From Pseudomonas fulva 12-X (GTDB lineage: Bacteria; Pseudomonadota; Gammaproteobacteria; Pseudomonadales; Pseudomonadaceae), in contig NC_015556.1 of NCBI RefSeq assembly GCF_000213805.1, forward strand, positions 2,728,001 to 2,792,000: a stretch of 64,000 nucleotides of DNA, given 5' to 3'. The notes under the pieces were generated by a model. That model saw only the letters and a program-made list of their open reading frames with translations, had not been told where the DNA came from and did not search any database. Of the stretch, positions 45,296 through 54,278 are shown in pieces; position 1 is the stretch's first letter; each line of letters begins with the position of its first letter. A program made the translations under genes and the position numbers.

Positions 45296-46096
45296 TCAAC
45301 GTAGCACGTCGATACGCAAACCGTCGCCGCTGCTCTCACCAATCTCCAGGCGTGCGGCCCTGACCTGATCGTCGATCAGAGCCTCACGCCAGGCTTCGGC
45401 ATTGGCCCCGGACAGGCTGACCCGCAAGGTGCTGTCCAGGTTGAGGCTGCGCGCCAGCACTTGCACCCACTCGGTGCTGGGCTGATCCTGTTCGGGCAGA
45501 CGTAGCGAGCCTGTGCTCTTGAGTTGCCGGGACAAGGTGGCCGGCGTTGGCAGAACCTTGGCCAACGGCTGGTCAGCCTTGAGCAGCTCGGCATGCAGGT
45601 AGGCACGGCGATTGCCGCGGGTGATGCTGTACAGCGCCACCAGGCTGTCATGCCGTGGCTCGGCCAGGCGCAGCAAGGCATAGGCCTGCTGATCGTCCGA
45701 GCCATAAAGAGTGGAATTGCCGAATACCGAATTGGCCCACAGGCTGCTGGAGCCGCACTCGCGGCCCTGACACCAGTACAGCAACTGGGCGTCCTGATCC
45801 TGCAACGCCTCGCGAGCCTGGGTGAACACCTCATTGGCGCTGTGGGTGCCTGGCAGCTCGTAGGTGACAGCGGTCAGCGCGCCCTGCACCAGCACTTCGC
45901 GCTCGTAACGCAGGCGCCCACTGATACGGCGTACGGTCCCCTGGGGATACACGCGCTCCTGCTCGGCTTCTTCCTTGAAGGTGACGATTTCGCTGCCGGC
46001 GAAGCGCGGCAACACATCGAGATCGCGGCTACCGGCCACATCGGCGCCGGCCAGGGGGCTGACCAGCATTAACGCGAACAGGTAACTCAGACGCAT
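45296..46096 (-). CDS. DUF4892 domain exported protein
   Basis: The 266-residue protein has an N-terminal signal peptide (MRLSYLFALMLVSPLAGA) and the DUF4892 pattern: SRDLDVLPRFAGSEIV, YELPGTHSANEVFTQAREAL and LYWCQGRECGSSSLWAN. The C-terminal third, after a linker around residue 195, resembles a small OmpA-like or beta-strand module. The function is not established; envelope location is inferred from the signal peptide. A 31-codon reading frame overlaps its start by ten bases and may couple its translation. Confidence 0.85.
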   Translation of the reverse strand: MRLSYLFALMLVSPLAGADVAGSRDLDVLPRFAGSEIVTFKEEAEQERVYPQGTVRRISGRLRYEREVLVQGALTAVTYELPGTHSANEVFTQAREALQDQDAQLLYWCQGRECGSSSLWANSVFGNSTLYGSDDQQAYALLRLAEPRHDSLVALYSITRGNRRAYLHAELLKADQPLAKVLPTPATLSRQLKSTGSLRLPEQDQPSTEWVQVLARSLNLDSTLRVSLSGANAEAWREALIDDQVRAARLEIGESSGDGLRIDVLR

Positions 46097-46182
46097 GCCG
46101 CTACCTCAATGGTGAGAGGCATCAGCAGGTAAATAGAGGAAGTGGGCAGCGCATCCGGCGCGAGGGTGTACAGGTCGGTCAT
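46087..46182 (-). CDS. Possible small protein (31 aa) overlapping DUF4892 start
   Basis: A short frame reads MTDLYTLAPDALPTSSIYLL and continues with MPLTIEVAACV before a TGA at 46087-46089. GGAG lies six bases before the ATG at 46182, a better ribosome-binding site than that of the DUF4892 ATG at 46096, and the frame overlaps DUF4892 by ten bases in another phase. This would be a leader peptide or small coupled gene. No family is recognised and it may be fortuitous. Confidence 0.35.
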   Translation of the reverse strand: MTDLYTLAPDALPTSSIYLLMPLTIEVAACV

Positions 46183-46232
46183 GCAGATCTCCATGGCAGT
46201 GCCCGACACCTTTCCCCAGTTGCCACGGGCCG

Positions 46233-47096
46233 TCAAGGCGCGCTCAGGAATGCTTTGAAACAGTCTGCTACGAGTCGTGCGCCCTGCTCGTCATCCAGAT
46301 GCAGGTGGTGGCCGCCGGGCAAGTGTTCGACGCTGATCGCCGCCTGCGCCAGCAACTCAGCCAGACCATCTCGCGTCGCCAGCAGCCCTTGCTCGGCCAG
46401 CACCAGGCAGGTCGGGCAACGCAGCGCGGTGACGAACGCCTGTACATGGGCCATGGTCAGGCGCAGGGGTGTGGTCAGGGTCAGGCGGCTATCGGTACGC
46501 CAGGTCAGCCCGCCATCCACCGGCATCAGGCCGCGCTGCGCCAGCAACCTCGCCGCCTCAAGGCTGACGTGTCCGACGCCGCGCTGGCGTACCTGAGCGG
46601 CTCGTTCGAGGTCGGGATAGACCGGCTTGCGTTTGGCAGACAGCGTCAGGCGCCCTCGCAGCGACTCAGCCAGGGTAGCGACGGCGCCATCGGCCTCGAC
46701 GGTGGGCGGCACCAACCCATCGATCAGCGCCAGGCGTTGCACCCGTTCGGGAAAGGTGGCGGCCAGCAGCACCGAAACGATGGCCCCCATGGAATGGCCC
46801 AGCAGGCTGAAGCGCGACCAGCCAAGCTGTTCGGCGACCAGCAGCACGTCGTGCACATAGTCCCACAGGGCATAGCCGGCACCCGGCGGGCGATGTGCAG
46901 AATGACCGTGCCCGGCGAAATCCACGGCGACAATGCGCATGCCCGCCAGTTTCGGCGCCAGTCGCGCGAAGGTCGCCGCATTGTCGAGCCAGCCATGCAG
47001 GGCAATCACCGGCTGGCCATCGGGCGGACCATAGACCTGAGCGGCCAGCTCGATATGCGGCAGGTGCAAGCGTATCTCTTCGGGGGTAACGGTCAC
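46233..47096 (-). CDS. Alpha/beta hydrolase, second of a coupled pair
   Basis: The 287-residue alpha/beta hydrolase has the HGWLDNAATF oxyanion motif, nucleophile elbow LLGHSMGAIVS and C-terminal PGGHHLHLDDEQ with the catalytic His. The start is a GTG at 47096 that overlaps the stop of the upstream hydrolase (GTGA). The two adjacent hydrolases are translationally coupled. The substrate is unknown; similar pairs occur near sixA and gpsA in Pseudomonas. Confidence 0.88.
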   Translation of the reverse strand: MTVTPEEIRLHLPHIELAAQVYGPPDGQPVIALHGWLDNAATFARLAPKLAGMRIVAVDFAGHGHSAHRPPGAGYALWDYVHDVLLVAEQLGWSRFSLLGHSMGAIVSVLLAATFPERVQRLALIDGLVPPTVEADGAVATLAESLRGRLTLSAKRKPVYPDLERAAQVRQRGVGHVSLEAARLLAQRGLMPVDGGLTWRTDSRLTLTTPLRLTMAHVQAFVTALRCPTCLVLAEQGLLATRDGLAELLAQAAISVEHLPGGHHLHLDDEQGARLVADCFKAFLSAP

Positions 47097-47896
47097 TGCG
47101 TGGTCTCGCGAGGTTGCTGCCAGCGGGCGAACAGGCGGCGAAGCAGCTGCGCCGTGGCGTCCGGGTGTTCGAGGGGAAACATATGCCCGCCGGGCATGAT
47201 CAGAAATTCGCCGCGCGGCGCCCTTCGTGCCATACGCCCGTGGTGAGCGAGCACCACACGGCTCTCGGCGCCCTTCACCACCGCCAGCGGCACCTTGAGT
47301 TGCTCCGGCCGCCCCGGGCTGATGTGCGGCACGCTTCGATAGATGCTCATTTCGGTCGCCGCCTCGAAACGCAGGCGCAGGCCCGATTCGCCCGGGTGCA
47401 GCCCGTGCTCGACATAGGCGTCCAGACAGTCGGGGTCGAAGCGACTGAACAGCGTGCGCTCGGCGAAGTAACGACGCGCTTCCTGGCCATCGACAAAAGC
47501 CTCGCGCCGTCCCTGGGTGCGCCCGGCCGGGGTGAGCCGGTCGATAAAGCCAAACCGCTTGGCCGCGTGAATCACCAGTTGGTCGACGCGGCTGAGCACC
47601 GGCGAATCAAGCATGACCACGCCCCGGTACAAATCAGGGCGAAGCAGCGCCGCATGATAATGCAGCACCCCGCCCAGCGAATGGCCCACGCCCCAAACCG
47701 GCCCAGCGCACTGTTCAAGATGATGAAGCAGCTCGTCGACCAGGTTGCCCCAGTTGTCATTCACTGGAAAACGAGGGTCGTGGGCATGCTGCGCCAGGTG
47801 CTGCACCTGGTACTCCGGTGCCAGCGCCGCGAACAGCTTGCGGTAGGTGGCCGAAGGAAATCCGTTGGCGTGGGCGAAGAAGATGAGCTGATCCAT
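47093..47896 (-). CDS. Alpha/beta hydrolase, first of a coupled pair
   Basis: The 267-residue protein begins MDQLIFFAHANGFPSATYR, where HANGFP is the oxyanion-region variant, followed by the nucleophile elbow VGHSLGGVLHYH and C-terminal PGGHMFPLEHPD. The ATG at 47896 is favoured over the frame extending to 47956. It overlaps the next hydrolase by four bases. The second hydrolase differs clearly in sequence, so the pair is not a recent duplication. Substrate unknown. Confidence 0.88.
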   Translation of the reverse strand: MDQLIFFAHANGFPSATYRKLFAALAPEYQVQHLAQHAHDPRFPVNDNWGNLVDELLHHLEQCAGPVWGVGHSLGGVLHYHAALLRPDLYRGVVMLDSPVLSRVDQLVIHAAKRFGFIDRLTPAGRTQGRREAFVDGQEARRYFAERTLFSRFDPDCLDAYVEHGLHPGESGLRLRFEAATEMSIYRSVPHISPGRPEQLKVPLAVVKGAESRVVLAHHGRMARRAPRGEFLIMPGGHMFPLEHPDATAQLLRRLFARWQQPRETTQ

Positions 47897-48017
47897 GGCA
47901 ATCGCGCAGGTGGCAGGCAGTGCTGGGATTGTCAGCCAGCCTTGCCAGGCCGACAACGCCTGTAACGGTCAGGAAGCACGACGCTCCGGCCAACAGCCGG
48001 ACGCCCTGCTCCGGCGC

Positions 48018-48464
48018 TTAGCCACGCTCAGGCGGCTGACTACTGTGCGGCACGACGGCCACGGTCAGGCGCGAGATACAGCTGGTCTTGCCGTCATCGC
48101 CGCTCAGGCGAATGTCCCAGACATGGGTGGTGCGCCCAAGGTGAACGGCTTTGGCCACCGCCGTGACGCGCCCGCTGCGCAGCCCACGCAGGTGGTTGGC
48201 ATTGACCTCCAGGCCCACGCAGAAGAACTTCTGGGTGTCGATGCACTGGTAGCTGGCCGTGGAGCCCAGGCTTTCGGCCAGCACCACCGAAGCGCCGCCG
48301 TGCAGCAGGCCGTGAGGCTGATGGGTGCGCGAGTCGACGGCCATGCTGGCAGTGATCGACTCGTCATCGAAGGATTCGAAACGGATGTCCAGCAGCTCAC
48401 CGATGGTATTGCGCTGGGCGGCATTGAGTTCGTCGAGATTGGGGCGCTGACGCCAGATGCTCAT
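48018..48464 (-). CDS. Hotdog-fold thioesterase (PaaI/YdiI/MenI family)
   Basis: The 148-residue single hotdog protein has QPHGLLHGGASVVLAESLGS, the family's active-site region, including the conserved Glu, then GLEVNANHLRGLRSGRVTA. Such enzymes hydrolyse aromatic or acyl-CoA thioesters. AAGGA precedes the ATG at 48464. It corresponds in position to P. aeruginosa PA1618, recalled as a characterised hotdog thioesterase; substrate here is not claimed. Confidence 0.92.
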   Translation of the reverse strand: MSIWRQRPNLDELNAAQRNTIGELLDIRFESFDDESITASMAVDSRTHQPHGLLHGGASVVLAESLGSTASYQCIDTQKFFCVGLEVNANHLRGLRSGRVTAVAKAVHLGRTTHVWDIRLSGDDGKTSCISRLTVAVVPHSSQPPERG

Positions 48465-48497
48465 GGTCGATCCTTTTTGTTGTTTTGGACGGGCTGA

Positions 48498-48959
48498 TCA
48501 ATGCAGCTCAGGGTGCGCCAGCAACTGCAGGGTCATCAGCCCGGCAATCAGGTCCTCGCCTTCGAGCAGCGCCAGGCTGGCCGTATGCATGGCCAGTGGT
48601 TGCTGACGATGGCCATGCACCAGCAAGCCACCCAGGGCGCCGATGAAGGGCTGGTGAGAAACCAGCAGCAACTCAGTTACGGACAACTGCTGCAGCCTGG
48701 CCAGGCTGTCACGCGGGTCACTGTCCGGCGTCAGCCAGGGCACGGTCTGCAGCGGCGCCTGCAAGGCCAAAGCCTCGTACACCAGCGCAGCCGTCTGTTG
48801 TGCTCGCACGTAGGGGCTGACCAGAATGGCTGGCGCACGACCACGCAGGTGCTCGAGGGACTGGCGCACTTCTTCACGGCCATGGGCCGTCAGCTCACGG
48901 GCCGCATCGCTACGCGCCTCGGCCTGGGCCTGGCCGTGGCGCAACAACCAGAGCTTCAT
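48498..48959 (-). CDS. sixA: Phosphohistidine phosphatase SixA
   Basis: The 153-residue histidine-phosphatase-superfamily protein begins MKLWLLRHGQAQAEARSD, with the catalytic His in LRHGQA. It has SPYVRAQQTA with the conserved Arg and LLVSHQPFIG with the second active-site His. SixA removes phosphate from histidine in phosphorelay or PTS proteins. The start is the ATG at 48959; the longer frame to 49145 overlaps the upstream DUF4389 gene. It is part of the gpsA-DUF4389-sixA run. Confidence 0.92.
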   Translation of the reverse strand: MKLWLLRHGQAQAEARSDAARELTAHGREEVRQSLEHLRGRAPAILVSPYVRAQQTAALVYEALALQAPLQTVPWLTPDSDPRDSLARLQQLSVTELLLVSHQPFIGALGGLLVHGHRQQPLAMHTASLALLEGEDLIAGLMTLQLLAHPELH

Positions 48960-48969
48960 GCCGGCTGGC

Positions 48970-49308
48970 TCATAGTTTCGGCTCCTCGTCGCGCACCGGG
49001 TGTGGCGCCGGCGGCACGCTATGGGCAGCCTCACCTTGCGCAGGGCGCGCAGCCGGCCAGTCGGCGAACGGCCAGGGCTTGGTTTCGGTGTTGAAGGTGC
49101 CGAAACGGCCGATCTGCGCCAGGTACTGGCTGAGGCTGTCGCCAAAACTCAGCAGCCCGGCATTCGGCGCGCCATAGATGAGACGGTAGATGAGCTGCAG
49201 CAGCACGACGCCGGCCAGCAGCAGCTCGGCCAGTTGCCAGACGAACAGAAACAGCAGCATCCAGACGAGGCGCAAGCCGATGGGCTCGCTTTTGGGGTGA
49301 TCATTCAT
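48970..49308 (-). CDS. DUF4389 membrane protein
   Basis: The 112-residue protein has a membrane segment of about 30 hydrophobic residues (LVWMLLFLFVWQLAELLLAG and on to VVLLQLIYRLIYG), then SFGDSLSQYLAQIGRFGTF, the DUF4389 signature, and WPFADWP with a proline-rich tail. The start is the ATG at 49308. The gap to sixA is ten bases and the gap from gpsA eleven, so all three are likely co-transcribed. The function is unknown. Confidence 0.88.
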   Translation of the reverse strand: MNDHPKSEPIGLRLVWMLLFLFVWQLAELLLAGVVLLQLIYRLIYGAPNAGLLSFGDSLSQYLAQIGRFGTFNTETKPWPFADWPAARPAQGEAAHSVPPAPHPVRDEEPKL

Positions 49309-49319
49309 GACGATTGTCC

Positions 49320-50342
49320 TTAGAAATCCGTGGCTGAAATGAAGTCGACATCGGTCTTGGGCTCGGCGCGCATCAGTGCCTGGATCACCTGGTCGAGGGT
49401 GCGCCCTTCGAACAGAATGGCATGCAACCCGGCCACCAGCGGCATATACACCTGCAGCTCTTCGGCTTTGGCCTTGAGCACCTTGATGGTGTTGACGCCT
49501 TCGGCCACTTCGCCAAGGCGATCGACGGCCTCCTGCAGACTCAGGCCCTCACCCAGAGCGAAACCGACCTGATAGTTGCGGCTTTTCGGTGACGAGCAGG
49601 TGACGATCAGATCGCCTACTCCGGCCAGGCCCAGGAAGGTCATGGGATTGGCGCCCAAATGCACGGCGAACCGGGTCATCTCCGCCAGCGCCCGGGTGAT
49701 CAACATGCTCTTGGTGTTCTCGCCCATGCCCAACGCCGCCGCCATGCCGGCCATGATGGCATAGACGTTCTTCAGCGCCCCACCCAGCTCGACGCCGAAG
49801 CGATCGGCACTGGCGTAGACCCGGAAGGTGCGCCCGTGCAGCACCTCCTGCACGCGGCGGCAGAGTTCTTCGTCTTCGCTGGCGACCACGGTGGCGGTCA
49901 GGGTATGCGCGGCGATTTCCTTGGCCAGGTTCGGCCCCGACAGCACGCCGATGCGCGCCTGGGGCGCGACCTCTTCGATGATCTCGCTCATCAGTTTGAA
50001 GGTCTGCGCCTCGATGCCCTTGGTGGTGCTGACCAAAAGCTTGCCGGCCAGCAACCCCGACACGGGCTGCAACACCTGGCGCAAGGCAGAGGACGGCAGC
50101 GCCACGAAAGCCAGCTCGCAGGCGCTGAGTACCGCCGGCAGTTCGGTGGTCGGCTCCACGCCGTCGAGCACCTTGACGCCCTTGAGATAGCGCGGATTCT
50201 CACGCTGGGTACGAATGGCCTCAGCCTGCACGGGGTCGCGCATCCAGTGCAGAACGCGGTGCCCGTTCTGCGCCAGCAGGTTCGCGATGGCGGTTCCGAA
50301 GCTGCCGCCACCCAGTACCGCGATAGGTTGCTGTTGAGTCAT
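49320..50342 (-). CDS. gpsA: NAD(P)H-dependent glycerol-3-phosphate dehydrogenase GpsA
   Basis: The 340-residue enzyme begins [23 protein letters not shown], whose GGGSFGT is the Rossmann dinucleotide motif. It includes [12 protein letters not shown], the [13 protein letters not shown] signature and [22 protein letters not shown], with the catalytic Lys before NVYA. It reduces dihydroxyacetone phosphate to sn-glycerol 3-phosphate for phospholipid synthesis. It leads a likely gpsA-DUF4389-sixA transcript and is divergent from the PA1612-like gene. Confidence 0.96.
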   Translation of the reverse strand: MTQQQPIAVLGGGSFGTAIANLLAQNGHRVLHWMRDPVQAEAIRTQRENPRYLKGVKVLDGVEPTTELPAVLSACELAFVALPSSALRQVLQPVSGLLAGKLLVSTTKGIEAQTFKLMSEIIEEVAPQARIGVLSGPNLAKEIAAHTLTATVVASEDEELCRRVQEVLHGRTFRVYASADRFGVELGGALKNVYAIMAGMAAALGMGENTKSMLITRALAEMTRFAVHLGANPMTFLGLAGVGDLIVTCSSPKSRNYQVGFALGEGLSLQEAVDRLGEVAEGVNTIKVLKAKAEELQVYMPLVAGLHAILFEGRTLDQVIQALMRAEPKTDVDFISATDF

Positions 50343-50524
50343 GACCGGTCCGTTGTGCTGTGCAAGTGCCAGGCATTATACGGTTCGCGATTGCTACGGC
50401 CAGCCTTGCGCAAGCGCTCTATACCCGCCCATAAGCACGAGACAGTCGCGTTTTCGACAATTGCTGGCTGGCAAGGCGCCGCGGCTCGGTTAACATGCCT
50501 GCTCTACGCGAACAGGGCCGTTGC

Positions 50525-50626
50525 GTGACTTCCTCCATTACTCCTGATTACCCCATGTTGCTGGCGACCGAGCGCACTTGTGCTGGCCCAACTTCGCTGC
50601 GCCTGCCGATTCCCCTGGCCGGATGA
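50525..50626 (+). CDS. Possible upstream ORF (33 aa) coupled to the binding-protein gene
   Basis: From a GTG at 50525 (AGGG eight bases upstream) a frame reads MTSSITPDYPMLLATERTCA and ends at TGA 50624-50626. That stop overlaps an ATG at 50623 (ATGA), the longer start of the next gene. It may be a leader ORF controlling downstream translation; no homology is recognised and chance is possible. Confidence 0.3.
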   Translation: MTSSITPDYPMLLATERTCAGPTSLRLPIPLAG

Positions 50627-51546
50627 TTTTTCACAGAATGCGCACTCATGCTCGCTGCCGTGCCTGGCTGTGCAGCGCACTGGTCTCACTGTGCCTGCTT
50701 CACGCGCCGGCACAAGCGGCCGACTTGCTGCTGAGCACCGCCGGCGACACCGCCCCACTGCAGCATTTCGCAAGCGCACTGGCCGAAAGCCGCCCGACCG
50801 ACCGCGTTCGCATCGTGCCCCTGAACGATATGCCGCCGCTCGACCAGCTCGGCGACGATACGCGCCTTATCCTGTTCGGCAAATCCGCCCTGAGCTGGCG
50901 ACTCGCGTCCCCTAAAGCCCCGCCGACCCTGGTGCTGCAAGTCAGCAAGACTGACGCACGCGAAACCCTTGGCGAGCTCCAGCCGGCCAAGCTCAGCGTG
51001 CTCTGGCAGGACCCAGCGCCACACCGCCAGCTGCGTTTGCTCAAGCATCTACTGCCAAATGCAACACAGGTGGGCGTGCTGCATGACTCGCACAGTGCGT
51101 TTCTGATCGAGGAGCTTCGCCAGGCTGCCAGTGAACTGGACCTTGGAATCGTTGCACGGGCCTGGCCGGATACCCGGGACAACAAGCCGGTGATCGATCT
51201 GCTGAAAACCAGCGATGTGCTGCTCGCTGTCGCCGATGACGACCTCTACAACCCGATGACGGCCAAGACCCTGCTGCTGACCAGCTACAGCCGACAGCAT
51301 GCGCTGATCGGCCCGAGCGCCGGCTTCGTGCGTGCCGGCAGCCTGGCCACGAGCTACGCCGATCAGAGCGACCGCCTCACCACGCTCAACCAGTTGCTCG
51401 ACCAGTCGCCACAAAACTGGCCGGCGGGAACCTACTCGAAAACATTCAAGGTGCTGGGTAACCCTCAGGTGGCACGTGCGCTGGGTATCACCCTGCCCAG
51501 CGATGCGCAGCTTGCCCGGCACCTATCGCAAGGAGATACGCCATGA
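50623..51546 (+). CDS. Periplasmic ABC-type binding-like protein, partner of hybrid kinase
   Basis: The 307-residue exported protein has a signal peptide (ending PAQAAD) and a type-1 periplasmic-binding-like fold, resembling the ABC_sub_bind family: VGVLHDSHSAFLIEELRQAASELD, TSDVLLAVADDDLYNPMTAKTLLLTSYS and HALIGPSAGFVRAGSLATSYAD. No permease or ATPase is nearby; instead its stop overlaps the start of a hybrid histidine kinase (ATGA). It probably delivers a ligand signal to that kinase. The order matches P. aeruginosa PA1612-PA1611. The ATG at 50638 is an alternative start. Confidence 0.82.
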   Translation: MIFHRMRTHARCRAWLCSALVSLCLLHAPAQAADLLLSTAGDTAPLQHFASALAESRPTDRVRIVPLNDMPPLDQLGDDTRLILFGKSALSWRLASPKAPPTLVLQVSKTDARETLGELQPAKLSVLWQDPAPHRQLRLLKHLLPNATQVGVLHDSHSAFLIEELRQAASELDLGIVARAWPDTRDNKPVIDLLKTSDVLLAVADDDLYNPMTAKTLLLTSYSRQHALIGPSAGFVRAGSLATSYADQSDRLTTLNQLLDQSPQNWPAGTYSKTFKVLGNPQVARALGITLPSDAQLARHLSQGDTP

Positions 51547-53462
51547 AGTTGTGGCGAGGCTGGAACATCCACGTCCACACCCAGCTGATCAGCGTCGGCC
51601 CCGCCCTTCTGTTGACCCTGCTGCTGACCGGATTTCTGACCTTCAATCGCCTGCAGGATCTACGCGCCGAGATCAATCATACCGGCCAGTTGATAGCCAG
51701 CCAGTTGGCGCCCGCCACCGAGTACGGGGTCATTTCCGGCAACCGCCGCGTGCTGGAGTCCTTGTTGCAGGCAACCCTGAAGACGCCTCATGTGCGCTTC
51801 GTCGAGGTGCGCGACCGTGACGAGAACATCCTCGCCTACCTCGAACAACCCGATCACGCACAGACCGGCAATGGCCAGCTGGACCTCTTCCAGGCGCCCA
51901 TCCAGCAACAGCAGGTCGACCTGGGCGGCGATTTCGTCGAGGAACTCCCGCGCACTGCTCCAGCCCCTGGTGCCGATTACCTGGGTCGCGTGGTGGTCGG
52001 CATGTCCAGCGATGCCTTTAATTCCCGACAGCAGGAAATCCTCCTAAAGGTGGCCGCGCTGGTGCTGTTCGCCCTGCTGCTGACTTTCGTGCTGGCGCGG
52101 CGCCTGGCCAGCCGGCTGTCCCGGCCGCTGAGCAAGATGAGCGAGGCCGTCACCGCGATTCAGGCCGGTAACTACCAGGCAGCTCTTCCCGAAGTCGGCG
52201 GCGGCGAGCTGGCGACCCTGGCCCGGCACATCAACAACCTGGCCAACGGCCTGCAGAACGCCGCTCAGGAGCAGCAACAGGCCATGACCCTGCTGATCAA
52301 GGCGCGCGAGGAGTCGGACCTGGCCAACCGCGCCAAATCCGACTTTCTGGCCATGATGAGCCATGAACTGCGTACGCCCATGAACGGCGTACTCGGCATG
52401 CTGCAATTGCTCGACACCACCGAGATGAGCGACGAGCAACGCGAGTATGCGGCCCTGGCCATGGAGTCCACCGAGCACCTGCTCAAGGTGATCAACGATA
52501 TTCTCGACTTCTCGCGCATCGAGCGTGGTGCTCTGGAGCTGGAGCTGATCAGCTTCAACCTGCCGACGCTGCTCAAGTCCGCCCTGCAGGCCTTCCAGCA
52601 CAGCGCTCAGCAGCGTGGCCTGCAGCTGCGCCTGGAACTCGACGATGCCCTGCCGGCGCCGCAGGTACAGGGCGACCCGACCCGCTTGCGGCAGATTCTG
52701 GTCAACCTGATCGGCAACGCCCTGAAATTCACCGAGCGCGGCGAAGTACGCGTCGAAGCTCACTGGCAGGCGCTGGACAACCAGGTGCTGTGGTTCACCT
52801 GCCAGGTGCACGACACCGGCATCGGCATCAGCGCCGAGCGCCTGGACACCATGTTCGATGCCTTCCAGCAGGCCGACAATTCCATCTCCCGCCGCTACGG
52901 CGGCACCGGCCTGGGCCTGCCCATCGCCCGCACCCTCGCCGAATGCATGGGCGGCACGCTCACCGCACGAAGCGAGCTCGGCCGCGGCTCCTGCTTCACT
53001 CTGGAAATTCCGCTGCCCTTCTCTGCCCAGCAGCCGCAGTTGCCCATCCACCCGTCCGTCAGCATGCCTTCTTCGCCGGTCGAGCGCTCAGTACTTCTGG
53101 TAGAAGACAATGCGGTGAACCAGACCGTTATCGAAGCCATGTTGCGCAGCCTGGGTTATCAGGTCGAGCTGGTGGGCGATGGCGCCCAGGCCGTCAGTGC
53201 GGTCGAGCGCAAAACGTTCGCCGCCGTGCTGATGGATTGCCGCCTGCCGGTCATGGACGGCTACGAAGCCACCCGGCGCATCCGTGAACTGGGCGCCAAG
53301 GGCCGTCTGCCCATCATCGCCCTTACCGCCAACGCCCTGCAGGGCGACCGCGAGGCCTGCCTGCAAGCCGGAATGAACGATTACCTCGCCAAGCCGTTCA
53401 AACGCATGGAACTGCAGGACGTGCTCGATCGCTGGCTGCCGGCTGACGGTACCGCGCACTGA
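51543..53462 (+). CDS. Hybrid sensor histidine kinase (PA1611-like)
   Basis: The 639-residue protein has two membrane helices (about 13-35 and 166-186) bracketing a periplasmic sensor of 130 residues, a HAMP domain, a kinase core with phospho-acceptor His 274 (MMSHELRTPMNG), N-box NLIGNALKFT, DTGIGI and GGTGLGL, then a receiver with Asp 565 (LMDCRLPVMDG) and Lys 617. There is no C-terminal HPt, so phosphotransfer to a separate HPt such as HptB is expected. In P. aeruginosa the equivalent PA1611 interacts with RetS; that function is only inferred here. It is translationally coupled to the upstream binding-like protein. Confidence 0.92.
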   Translation: MKLWRGWNIHVHTQLISVGPALLLTLLLTGFLTFNRLQDLRAEINHTGQLIASQLAPATEYGVISGNRRVLESLLQATLKTPHVRFVEVRDRDENILAYLEQPDHAQTGNGQLDLFQAPIQQQQVDLGGDFVEELPRTAPAPGADYLGRVVVGMSSDAFNSRQQEILLKVAALVLFALLLTFVLARRLASRLSRPLSKMSEAVTAIQAGNYQAALPEVGGGELATLARHINNLANGLQNAAQEQQQAMTLLIKAREESDLANRAKSDFLAMMSHELRTPMNGVLGMLQLLDTTEMSDEQREYAALAMESTEHLLKVINDILDFSRIERGALELELISFNLPTLLKSALQAFQHSAQQRGLQLRLELDDALPAPQVQGDPTRLRQILVNLIGNALKFTERGEVRVEAHWQALDNQVLWFTCQVHDTGIGISAERLDTMFDAFQQADNSISRRYGGTGLGLPIARTLAECMGGTLTARSELGRGSCFTLEIPLPFSAQQPQLPIHPSVSMPSSPVERSVLLVEDNAVNQTVIEAMLRSLGYQVELVGDGAQAVSAVERKTFAAVLMDCRLPVMDGYEATRRIRELGAKGRLPIIALTANALQGDREACLQAGMNDYLAKPFKRMELQDVLDRWLPADGTAH

Positions 53463-53607
53463 CGCCGGTCGCGTCGCAACCGTGCGAAATCGCGCCTCAC
53501 ACCGGCGTGCAACACTCGCAACCTCTAGTCAGATGGGCGAAAATACTGCACGCTTGTTGGTTGAAGTGGGCATCAAAGGGGCATCTGTGACACCATTGCC
53601 GCCTGCA

Positions 53608-53623
53608 GAGTACAACTGTACTC
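53608..53623. promoter_or_regulatory. Operator-like palindrome upstream of fabA
   Basis: GAGTACA-AC-TGTACTC has perfect 7-bp arms and lies 127 bases before the fabA ATG. The 16-bp size and GTAC core recall fatty-acid regulator operators (FabR/DesT-type TetR sites), but identity is unproven. Confidence 0.5.
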
Positions 53624-53750
53624 ACCACACTGTGACTTTCACCACAACGCAACAGTCTATGACTAGGCTGCTGGCAGTCGCATCACTCATGCGCAGCCGG
53701 CCAGGACGATTTACCCAGCCGAGGCGCGTGGGGATTATTGAGGAGCTCGC

Positions 53751-54266
53751 ATGACCAAACAAAACGCCTTCACCCAGGAAGATCTGTTGCGCTGCAGCCG
53801 CGGCGAACTGTTCGGCCCGGGTAATGCGCAACTGCCCGCCCCCAACATGTTGATGATCGACCGGATCGTCCACATCAGCGAAACGGGCGGCAAGTACGGC
53901 AAAGGCGAAATTGTCGCAGAGCTCGATATCAATCCTGATCTGTGGTTCTTCGGCTGCCACTTCGAGGGCGACCCGGTGATGCCAGGCTGCCTGGGCCTCG
54001 ACGCCATGTGGCAGCTGGTCGGCTTCTTCCTCGGCTGGCAGGGCAACCCTGGCCGCGGTCGCGCCCTGGGTTCGGGCGAAGTGAAGTTCTTCGGCCAGGT
54101 TCTGCCTACCGCCAAGAAGGTCACCTACAACATCCATATCAAACGTACCATCACCCGTTCGCTGATCCTGGCGATCGCCGATGGCACCGTGAGTGTCGAC
54201 GGCCGCGAGATCTACAGTGCCGAAAGCCTGCGCGTCGGCCTGTTCACTTCCACCGACAGTTTCTAA
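53751..54266 (+). CDS. fabA: 3-hydroxydecanoyl-ACP dehydratase/isomerase FabA
   Basis: The 171-residue hotdog enzyme begins [22 protein letters not shown]. The catalytic His lies in [13 protein letters not shown] and the Asp in [17 protein letters not shown]. FabA dehydrates beta-hydroxydecanoyl-ACP and isomerises the product to cis-3-decenoyl-ACP, the branch point to unsaturated fatty acids. AGGAG precedes the ATG at 53751. It forms a two-gene operon with fabB, 12 bases apart. Confidence 0.98.
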   Translation: MTKQNAFTQEDLLRCSRGELFGPGNAQLPAPNMLMIDRIVHISETGGKYGKGEIVAELDINPDLWFFGCHFEGDPVMPGCLGLDAMWQLVGFFLGWQGNPGRGRALGSGEVKFFGQVLPTAKKVTYNIHIKRTITRSLILAIADGTVSVDGREIYSAESLRVGLFTSTDSF

Positions 54267-54278
54267 AGGATCCTTTCC

